Source: a bacterium
GTDB lineage: Bacteria > Krumholzibacteriota > Krumholzibacteriia > JACNKJ01
Assembly: GCA_014382085.1 (NCBI GenBank)
Contig: JACNKJ010000255.1
Coordinates: 1-5,125, forward strand
DNA length: 5,125 nucleotides
Direction: 5' to 3'
Below the pieces are notes generated by a model. The model made no database searches and was not told the origin of the DNA. It saw nothing but the letters and a program-made list of their open reading frames with translations. Shown here piece after piece: positions 1 through 4,989 of this stretch (position 1 is the first letter of the stretch; every line of letters begins with the position of its first letter). The translations under genes were made by a program, and so were the position numbers.

Positions 1-115
1 CCGCAAGCGCAAGGCCCGCACCGGCCGCAACCCTCAGACCGGCGAAACCATCAAGATCGCAGCCAGCAAGACCGTGGGTTTCAAGCCGTCGACCCAGCTC
101 AAGGGCAAGCTCTAG
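1..115 (+). CDS. HU/IHF-family DNA-binding protein, C-terminal fragment (5' truncated by window edge)
   Basis: The reading frame from base 2 gives 37 residues to a TAG stop at 113-115. They match the last third of HU-family histone-like proteins: the DNA-binding beta-arm with the motif ARTGRNPQTGE, in which the Pro of RNP is the family residue that intercalates into the DNA minor groove, then the returning strand IKIAASKTVGFKP and the final short helix. HU proteins are small dimeric nucleoid proteins of about 90 residues that bend DNA, so about 55 residues lie upstream of the window. The C-terminus (PSTQLKGKL) differs slightly from the usual K-x-L-K-x-A-V ending, so HU and an IHF-like paralogue cannot be told apart from this piece. 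A hairpin terminator follows within 25 bases, so this is the last gene of its transcript. Confidence 0.93.
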   Translation, partial: RKRKARTGRNPQTGETIKIAASKTVGFKPSTQLKGKL

Positions 116-137
116 TACCCGGCCCTAAGCCTCTGAA

Positions 138-173
138 GGAGCCGTCCCGTTTGGGGCGGCTTTCCTCATTTTC
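138..173 (+). terminator. Rho-independent terminator of the HU-family gene
   Basis: A 9-bp stem pairs 140-148 (agccgtccc) with 153-161 (ggggcggct), including one T-G pair, around a 4-base loop (gttt). It is followed by a T-rich but interrupted tail (ttcctcatttt). The hairpin lies 24 bases after the HU stop codon. The tail is imperfect, so some read-through is possible. Confidence 0.8.
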
Positions 174-195
174 GGACACTCTCTCCACAAACTGA

Positions 196-248
196 CCCCT
201 GCCGGGGGCGCTGGGTAGCAGGGGACGGATTCAAGCTCGCTTGGATCC
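196..248 (+). repeat. Two adjacent hairpin-forming inverted repeats (possible REP-like element)
   Basis: Hairpin 1 pairs cccctgc (196-202) with gcagggg (218-224) around a 15-base loop. Two bases later hairpin 2 pairs 227-235 (ggattcaag) with 240-248 (cttggatcc), 9 bp with one T-G pair and a four-base loop. Neither is followed by a T run, so they are not terminators. Paired palindromes in an intergenic gap resemble REP-type extragenic repeats or a folded RNA. With one copy in view, membership of a repeat family is only a guess. Confidence 0.4.
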
Positions 249-249
249 C

Positions 250-277
250 TTGAAAGACAAGCATTTAGACACAAAAT
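250..277 (+). promoter_or_regulatory. Possible sigma70-type promoter (TTGAAA, 16 bp, CAAAAT)
   Basis: TTGAAA at 250-255 matches the -35 consensus in five of six positions, and CAAAAT at 272-277 matches the -10 consensus in four of six, with a 16-bp spacer. The expected start would be near 284. A transcript from here would run into the terminator at 350-385 after about 100 bases. It lies between two terminators, and no protein gene starts downstream before the second one. Confidence 0.3.
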
Positions 278-292
278 CCCGGGAACTTCATA

Positions 293-309
293 TTGGCACG
301 CGGCTTGAT
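293..309 (+). promoter_or_regulatory. Sigma54-like promoter box (TTGGCACG-N4-TTGAT)
   Basis: The -24 half TTGGCACG (293-300) is a full match to the sigma54 (RpoN) consensus. Four bases later TTGAT (305-309) matches the -12 half except that the invariant GC dinucleotide is GA (307-308). Spacing between the two halves is correct. The predicted start would be near 320. The -12 mismatch is at a strongly conserved base, and no enhancer-binding regulator is visible, so this remains a candidate. Confidence 0.25.
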
Positions 310-349
310 ATAGACATCACAGAGAGAGACGCATTCCCCCCCTGGATTT

Positions 350-385
350 CGAGCGGGTCACCCACCAACCCGCTCGTTTTTTTTT
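350..385 (+). terminator. Strong Rho-independent terminator with nine-T tail
   Basis: A perfect 9-bp stem pairs 350-358 (cgagcgggt) with 368-376 (acccgctcg) around a 9-base loop, and is followed at once by nine T residues (377-385). It is oriented for + strand transcription. It ends 36 bases before the ATG of the NagZ-like gene, so that gene either has its promoter in the short gap after it or is controlled by termination here. Confidence 0.88.
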
Positions 386-408
386 GCTTCCGCTTTGCCG
401 GGCTCCCG

Positions 409-414
409 CTAAAC
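409..414 (+). promoter_or_regulatory. Possible -10 element for a leaderless nagZ-like mRNA
   Basis: TAAACT fits the TAnnnT pattern and lies 7 bases before the ATG at 422, the position expected when transcription begins at or next to the start codon. A possible weak -35 (TTGCTT, 384-389) has a 19-bp spacer. No Shine-Dalgarno is present in 402-421, which agrees with leaderless translation. The element also contains the in-frame TAA (410-412), so the frame cannot extend upstream. Confidence 0.35.
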
Positions 415-421
415 TGCCCGC

Positions 422-1822
422 ATGCCCGAAATCACCCCCGAAGAATTGCGCCCGCCCTGGCTTCTCGGTTTCGACGGTCCCGAGCCCCAAGATGATTTCC
501 TGCGTCTCCTAGAGCGCCATCCGCCGGCGGGTATCCTTTTTTTCCGCGATAATCTTCCACGCCGCGCCGCCTCCATAGAACCTCTCAAGCGCAAGCTGGA
601 GCATGCTGCCGGACGCCCCCTCCCCGTTTTTCTGGATGAAGAGGGAGGATGGATTCAGGTGAGCGGCTCCCGCCCTGCCTGGCCCTCGCCTCGCGCTCTG
701 GCCCTGGCGGGCACCGATACCCTGGAGCGAATGCACAAGACCCTAGGACGCTTAAGTTCATCGTCCGGAGTCACGGTGATCATCGCCCCCTTGGCCGACC
801 TGGACGATGGTGCGCAGAATCCAGTAATCGGAACTCGTTCATTTGGACCCGATCCCGAGGAATGCTCCCGAGCGGTGCAAGCCTCCATGAATGGTTTCAA
901 GGCGGGCGGCGTCCTGCCCGTGGTGAAGCACTTCCCCGGCCACGGAGACAGCAGCGAAGACAGCCACCTCACCCTTCCTCAGGTACCCGAAGATCGTAGC
1001 GAAGCGCTTCGGCCTTTCTGGCGAGCCATCCGTTTGAAGGTGCCGGGTGTCATGACCGCTCATTTGCAATTGGGGGATGACCCGACCCCGGTCACCTACC
1101 GCGAAGACATTGTTCGCGGGCTCCTGCAGGATGAAATGGGATACAAGGGTCTCGTCATGACCGATGCCCTCGAAATGAAAGGCGCGCAAACCATTCCGAT
1201 GGAGGAGCAGGGCGTGGCAGCCCTCCGTGCTGGACATCATCTGCTGACACTGGCCCGGTGGCGGCCGGAGTATGATCCCATGCTCGATGGGGTAATTGAA
1301 CAGGGCGAAGATCTCAAAACCCATATTCGATTGGCCTGGCGGCGCTGGGATCGATTTCTCGCGCAGCAGAGCAGTCCGGCCGCAGAGCATTTGGGTGATG
1401 AAGAGCTCGAAGAGCGCTTGGGGCTTGTTCGACGAGGCGCTCTCTTCCGTCCCGACGGCGGCGAGGCCGCCGGCATGGGCCTGGATCGCATCGCCATCGA
1501 ATTCGGACCGCTGGGATCATGGAGTCAGGAGGAGTACATGCGGGAGCTGGCCCGTTTCCCGATGCACATTCTGGACGCAGGTACTCGGCTCAAGACCGGC
1601 GAAGGCTATCTATACATTGGGCGAACGGCCCCAAGCGCCGCACGTATCGAAGAATTGCACGAACGTGCCACCATCGGAACCACGCCACCCATTCTGCTGG
1701 CGGGGCCCTGGGGTTGGATGGGCCGCCGATTGAATCGGCAGTTGGCCACCCACGACACGAGTCCTCCGGGCGTTTGCGAATTGGTTCGCCTGGCTCGAAT
1801 GCCCGATGGCACCGCGCCTTGA
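422..1822 (+). CDS. nagZ: NagZ-like glycoside hydrolase family 3 beta-N-acetylhexosaminidase
   Basis: A 466-residue protein with a GH3 N-terminal TIM barrel over about residues 10-320. NagZ enzymes remove N-acetylglucosamine from anhydro-muropeptides or peptidoglycan fragments during cell-wall recycling. Visible family motifs are GILFFRDN (37-44), DEEGG (72-76), NPVIGTRSFGPDP (133-145), KHFPGHGD (169-176) with DSH (180-182), whose Asp-His pair is the NagZ general acid/base dyad, MTAH (211-214), and VMTDALEM (245-252), where Asp248 is the nucleophile. It therefore looks catalytically competent. Two points are odd: the usual Arg residues of EGGRVxR are Trp77 and Val80, and there is an extension of about 130 residues after the barrel, compared with about 340 residues for single-domain NagZ. 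No signal peptide is seen, so a cytoplasmic location is likely. The ATG is the first start after an in-frame TAA at 410-412, and homology begins within the first residues. No ribosome binding site is seen. Another GH3 beta-glucosidase is less likely given the DSH loop. Confidence 0.92.
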   Translation: MPEITPEELRPPWLLGFDGPEPQDDFLRLLERHPPAGILFFRDNLPRRAASIEPLKRKLEHAAGRPLPVFLDEEGGWIQVSGSRPAWPSPRALALAGTDTLERMHKTLGRLSSSSGVTVIIAPLADLDDGAQNPVIGTRSFGPDPEECSRAVQASMNGFKAGGVLPVVKHFPGHGDSSEDSHLTLPQVPEDRSEALRPFWRAIRLKVPGVMTAHLQLGDDPTPVTYREDIVRGLLQDEMGYKGLVMTDALEMKGAQTIPMEEQGVAALRAGHHLLTLARWRPEYDPMLDGVIEQGEDLKTHIRLAWRRWDRFLAQQSSPAAEHLGDEELEERLGLVRRGALFRPDGGEAAGMGLDRIAIEFGPLGSWSQEEYMRELARFPMHILDAGTRLKTGEGYLYIGRTAPSAARIEELHERATIGTTPPILLAGPWGWMGRRLNRQLATHDTSPPGVCELVRLARMPDGTAP

Positions 1823-1864
1823 CAGGGCCGTTACGATTCCTTTCACTCCCTGAGCCCTCAAACT

Positions 1865-1870
1865 GGTAGG
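1865..1870 (+). promoter_or_regulatory. Ribosome binding site supporting a TTG start at 1878
   Basis: GGTAGG lies 7 bases before TTG at 1878. It supports this non-ATG start, which is needed to include the hydrophobic N-terminus of the protein. The first in-frame ATG is 63 codons further in. Confidence 0.5.
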
Positions 1871-1877
1871 TCTTCCA

Positions 1878-3185
1878 TTGAAGCGTCGTTTCGCTGCGAT
1901 TCTATTTCTGGTTCTGGCTCTCTTGTCCTCCGTGGTCATCGTCTATGTCCTTCGAGGAGAGCAGAGCTCTCGCGAAGGCAAGCTCTACCCATTTCAGCCA
2001 GAGGATATCTCAACGCTGGATATTGTGAGCCCCGAGCAGCGTTCCCGACTGACTTACGAAGATGGCATGTGGTCTCTGGTTGCGCCGGTGCGAGATATCG
2101 CCGATCGCGATCTCATGCTCAGAATCTTCGGTGTCCTCCACTCGGAGAAATGGCCCAGCACGGCCGGGCTTATCACTGATTCGAATCTGGACGAGCTGGG
2201 CTTGGCCCAGCCCGATTTGGAACTTTGGCTCCATCGAAAATCGGCCGTGGACACTCTACGTTTCGGAAACTTGGACGCGTCGACGCAGAAACTCTGGGCC
2301 AGCGCAAGTTGGACCGATTCCCTGCTACAGGTGCCCACGCTGCTCCGCACGCATTTCCTTCGCAATCGCTACGATTTGACCGACAAGCGCCCCGTGCTCA
2401 TCGAGCGTGCGCTGGACGTGCATTCTCTGCAGGTGGAGAACGCATACGGAGCCTATGTTCTGCGCCGAAATGATTTCGGATGGGAGATTCTCGCGGGGGA
2501 TGTTTTCCCCGCCGATCAGATCAAGGTACTCGGCTTGCTCACCACCATGTCGGGCGCAAGCATCCTGGACTTCCTGGATGGCGAAGGCCCGCGGCCTCTC
2601 GACTTGGTCGATTCTTCGCCCCTGGCCACCCTTGAGCTCTATCTCGAAGGTGAAACCGTGCCGGAGCGCTTGAACATCGGCCGTCATTTTCATCAGCTGT
2701 ATCTGTCCAGTAATCCCCGGCGCGGCAGCCCATTTCTCTTGGACTCCCTCGTTTGCGCACCGCTTTTTTCGCCGCTTACGGCTTACCTTCCCGACAAGCT
2801 TTTCGAGATTATTCCGGGGCGTGTTGAATGGATCGCCAGTGGAAGGCATCGAGTGGAGCGTGCCGAGGGGCCTGAGCAGGTTTGGATGGACGAGCATGGC
2901 GAAAGATTCGAACTTCGGCGGCTATCGCAGATCATCGCGTTTCTATCCGAAATCTCCACCGGCATGGTGGAAGCTCTGAGGCCACGTCAAGATCAGCTGC
3001 TGCAGTGGGGGTTCCACGAGCCGGAAACAGTGATTACCTTTGCAGAGCGCGGGCGGGACTTGTGTTTGGAGATCGGCTCGCCTCGAGACGGGCGTCGATA
3101 TTTTCGACGATTGGACTATCCGATCGTTTACAGTTTACCCCAAGAAGCTCTTGTACTCCGATGGCCGGCTGCGCAAGTCCATTGA
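1878..3185 (+). CDS. Membrane-anchored DUF4340-like protein of unknown function
   Basis: A 435-residue protein. Residues 1-4 are basic (MKRR) and 5-25 form one hydrophobic helix, so the expected topology is an N-terminal inner-membrane anchor with the remaining ~410 residues outside the cytoplasm. No lipobox Cys is present. The body resembles DUF4340 proteins: W65-SLVAP, then AD (75-76), then ELGLAQP (106-112) and an LRFG strand (127-130). The same pattern recurs from about 180 (GW at 201-202, AD at 212-213, LNIG at 265-268) and from about 315 (VW at 335-336, WGFHEP at 377-382, LEIG at 397-400), suggesting three related units. No enzyme motif is seen. DUF4340 proteins often accompany GldG-type ABC transport or gliding genes, but none are in view here. 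It follows the NagZ-like gene after 55 bases with no terminator, so co-transcription is likely. The TTG start is chosen from the ribosome binding site and the membrane helix. Confidence 0.78.
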   Translation: MKRRFAAILFLVLALLSSVVIVYVLRGEQSSREGKLYPFQPEDISTLDIVSPEQRSRLTYEDGMWSLVAPVRDIADRDLMLRIFGVLHSEKWPSTAGLITDSNLDELGLAQPDLELWLHRKSAVDTLRFGNLDASTQKLWASASWTDSLLQVPTLLRTHFLRNRYDLTDKRPVLIERALDVHSLQVENAYGAYVLRRNDFGWEILAGDVFPADQIKVLGLLTTMSGASILDFLDGEGPRPLDLVDSSPLATLELYLEGETVPERLNIGRHFHQLYLSSNPRRGSPFLLDSLVCAPLFSPLTAYLPDKLFEIIPGRVEWIASGRHRVERAEGPEQVWMDEHGERFELRRLSQIIAFLSEISTGMVEALRPRQDQLLQWGFHEPETVITFAERGRDLCLEIGSPRDGRRYFRRLDYPIVYSLPQEALVLRWPAAQVH

Positions 3186-3210
3186 CCCAACACATCTATG
3201 GATTTATGCT
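3182..3210 (+). promoter_or_regulatory. Sigma70-type promoter candidate for the nuo operon
   Basis: TTGACC (3182-3187) matches the -35 consensus in five of six positions. TATGCT (3205-3210) matches the -10 in four of six, with an ideal 17-bp spacer. The predicted start near 3217 would give a leader of about 54 bases. The -35 overlaps the stop codon of the DUF4340-like gene. No terminator separates the two genes, so read-through from upstream is also possible. Confidence 0.45.
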
Positions 3211-3235
3211 GCGGCCCTGCTTAGTTTGAGTGCCC

Positions 3236-3266
3236 GGAGGGTTAATCCCTCGCCCCCTCCAGGAGG
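3236..3266 (+). promoter_or_regulatory. nuoBD leader with perfect Shine-Dalgarno and competing short hairpins
   Basis: AGGAGG at 3261-3266 is a full Shine-Dalgarno, 4 bases before the ATG at 3271, which is a short spacing. Just upstream GAGGG (3237-3241) can pair with CCCTC (3247-3251) in a 5-bp hairpin, while GGAGGG (3236-3241) can instead pair with CCCTCC (3255-3260). The 3247-3251 segment could also pair in part with the Shine-Dalgarno. Alternative folds could tune access of the ribosome, but this is only inferred. Confidence 0.4.
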
Positions 3267-3270
3267 ATGA

Positions 3271-4989
3271 ATGAGTCAGCCCAACCCCCAGAGTCACGGC
3301 CTCAGCGTGGACGTGCTCACCACGACCATGGACAAGGCCGTCAACTGGGCTCAAAAGAATTCACTCTGGCCCATGCCCATGGGAATCTCCTGCTGTGCTA
3401 TCGAAATGATGTCCACGGTGGCCAGTCGTTACGACATGGCTCGCTTCGGTGCCGAGGCCATGCGTTTCTCACCGCGGCAGAGCGACATGATGATCGTGGC
3501 GGGCACGCTCACCAACAAGATGGCTCCCGTGGTTCGGCGCATCTACGATCAGATGCTCGAGCCCAAGTACGTTATCGCCATGGGCACCTGTCTTTGCACC
3601 GGCGGCATGTTTGACAGTTACTCGGTGGTGCAGGGCCTCGACCGAATTCTTCCGGTGGACATCTATCTTCCCGGCTGCCCTCCGCGTCCGGAAGCCCTGC
3701 TCGACGCATTGCGCAAACTGCAAGCTGGCATCGTGGATCGTCAGAGTCTGCGCGACGCGCCTCGTGAGCAATTTGAACCCACCATTGACGTGGGTGTGAT
3801 TAAAACCACGCTGGAGCCCAGCCGCGAGGGCACCATGATTCTGAACATGGGTCCTCAGCATCCGGCCACCCACGGCGTCTTCCGTATCGAGCTTGAGATG
3901 GACGGCGAAACGGTGGTGAAGGCCAAGCCGCATGTGGGCTATCTGCACCGCAGTTTCGAGAAAATCGCCGAGGAAAAGACCTATCACAATTACCTGCCCT
4001 ACACGGATCGCCTTGATTACCTGAGCCCGCTCTCCAACAACGTGGCCTACGCCATGTCCGTGGAAAAACTTGTGGGGCTCGACATCCCGCCGCGGGCCAC
4101 CCGCATTCGCACCCTGGTTTCCGAACTGGCGCGCATCAGCGCGCACCTGGTGGCCATAGGTACCGGCGCATTGGATTTGGGCGCCTCGACCATCTTCTTC
4201 TACACATTCCAGATGCGCGAGATGCTCTACGATCTATTCGAAGAGCTCACGGGCACGCGCTTGACCACCAGCTACACGCGCATCGGCGGCGTGTCCCGCG
4301 ACCTGCCCGGTGGATGGCTCGCCAAGGTGAGCCACTTCCTCGATGAACTCGATCGCAGCATGGACGACATCGAAGGCCTGCTGAATCGCAACCGCATCTG
4401 GCTGGATCGCAATGTGGGCGTGGGAGTGATTCCTCCCGAAATGGCGCTGAGCTATGGACTCACCGGGCCCAACCTGCGCGCCTCGGGGATTGCCTTCGAC
4501 AAGCGCAAGTCCGATCCCTACCTGGACTACGCCGATTTCGATTTCGATATCGTCACCGGCAAGCATGGTGATTGCATGGACCGTTACCTGGTTCGTATGG
4601 CGGAAATTCGTCAGAGCACGAGCATCGCGCGCCAGGCCGTGGCGAGCATGCCCGACGGTCCCATCACCAGCGACAACCGCGATTTCGTACTGCCCGAGAA
4701 GGAACTGGTCTATAGTTCCATGGAAGAGCTCATCCATCACTTCAAGCTCATCTCCGAAGGCATCAAGCCGCCTTTGGGCGAGATCTATGAGACCATCGAG
4801 GCCCCCAAGGGGGAGCTGGGCTTTTACATCGTGAGTGACGGCGGCCCGCATCCTTATCGCCTTAAGATTCGCAGCCCAAGCTTCAATAATCTTTCGATCA
4901 CTCGAGAAATCCTGGAAGGCCAGATGATCGCCGACGTGGTGGCCATCGTCGCGAGCCTAGACCCTGTCATGGGAGAGTGCGACCGCTGA
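3271..4989 (+). CDS. nuoBD: Fused NADH-quinone oxidoreductase subunit NuoB-NuoD (no NuoC domain)
   Basis: A 572-residue fusion of two peripheral-arm subunits of complex I, which passes electrons from NADH to quinone. Residues ~11-155 are NuoB: LWPMPMGISCCAIEMM with Cys41 and Cys42, Cys107 in MGTC and Cys136 in PGCPPRPE, the four ligands of [4Fe-4S] cluster N2. Residues ~152-187 are a linker. Residues ~188-572 are NuoD: GPQHPATHG with His201, and LPYTDRLDY with Tyr250, matching the quinone-site His59 and Tyr108 of the bovine 49-kDa subunit with the same 49-residue spacing; then YDLFEELTGTRLTTSY, GDCMDRYLVRM and the C-terminal SLDPVMGE. The CxxC pairs of [NiFe]-hydrogenase large subunits are absent, so this is complex I rather than an Ech-type hydrogenase. 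NuoC, normally between B and D, has no space here. An extra Cys109 lies beside Cys107. The ATG is set by the Shine-Dalgarno at 3261-3266, and the stop overlaps the next start. Confidence 0.95.
   Translation: MSQPNPQSHGLSVDVLTTTMDKAVNWAQKNSLWPMPMGISCCAIEMMSTVASRYDMARFGAEAMRFSPRQSDMMIVAGTLTNKMAPVVRRIYDQMLEPKYVIAMGTCLCTGGMFDSYSVVQGLDRILPVDIYLPGCPPRPEALLDALRKLQAGIVDRQSLRDAPREQFEPTIDVGVIKTTLEPSREGTMILNMGPQHPATHGVFRIELEMDGETVVKAKPHVGYLHRSFEKIAEEKTYHNYLPYTDRLDYLSPLSNNVAYAMSVEKLVGLDIPPRATRIRTLVSELARISAHLVAIGTGALDLGASTIFFYTFQMREMLYDLFEELTGTRLTTSYTRIGGVSRDLPGGWLAKVSHFLDELDRSMDDIEGLLNRNRIWLDRNVGVGVIPPEMALSYGLTGPNLRASGIAFDKRKSDPYLDYADFDFDIVTGKHGDCMDRYLVRMAEIRQSTSIARQAVASMPDGPITSDNRDFVLPEKELVYSSMEELIHHFKLISEGIKPPLGEIYETIEAPKGELGFYIVSDGGPHPYRLKIRSPSFNNLSITREILEGQMIADVVAIVASLDPVMGECDR

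Larger units (their letters stand above)
284..385 (+). ncRNA. Candidate small RNA or orphan leader ending at the 350-385 terminator
   Basis: A strong terminator sits more than 260 bases after the HU stop, beyond the HU terminator, with no credible reading frame ending at it. The simplest reading is a short non-coding transcript started from the promoter candidate at 250-277 (about 100 nt) or at 293-309 (about 65 nt). The terminator loop (359-367, cacccacca) is single-stranded, C-rich and lacks G, the type of loop that can base-pair with purine-rich ribosome binding sites. No known RNA family was recognised. An alternative is a leader or attenuator for the gene at 422. Confidence 0.25.

Noticed and set aside
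200..300. Possible tRNA, suggested by a GATTCAAG T-loop-like string and CCA further on
   Set aside because: No T-arm, anticodon arm or acceptor stem can be paired around it.
241..495. 84-codon TTG-started frame on the + strand after the HU gene
   Set aside because: It runs through the 350-385 terminator and into the NagZ-like gene, has no ribosome binding site and shows no recognisable protein pattern.
839..1390. 183-codon antisense frame opposite the NagZ-like gene
   Set aside because: The sense frame carries all GH3 catalytic motifs here, so the antisense frame is a by-product of composition.
2493..2512. GC-rich hairpin (gcgggg / ccccgc)
   Set aside because: It lies inside the DUF4340-like coding sequence and has no T tail, so it is not a terminator; probably chance.
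2325..2897. 190-codon antisense frame opposite the DUF4340-like gene
   Set aside because: Shadow frame; the sense frame has a membrane anchor, a ribosome binding site and family-like repeats.
3267..3614. ATG at 3267 overlapping the nuoBD start in another frame
   Set aside because: It directly abuts the Shine-Dalgarno with no spacing, and its product has low-complexity shadow composition, while the 3271 frame is NuoB.
3469..4146. Long antisense frame (225 codons) opposite nuoBD
   Set aside because: It is the reverse-strand shadow of a strongly conserved gene in GC-rich DNA and has no family signature.
3271..4989. Possible Ech/Mbh-type [NiFe]-hydrogenase small plus large subunit
   Set aside because: The two CxxC nickel-binding motifs are absent; the single Cys near the C-terminus (GECDR) is not such a motif, and the quinone-site His and Tyr of NuoD are present.
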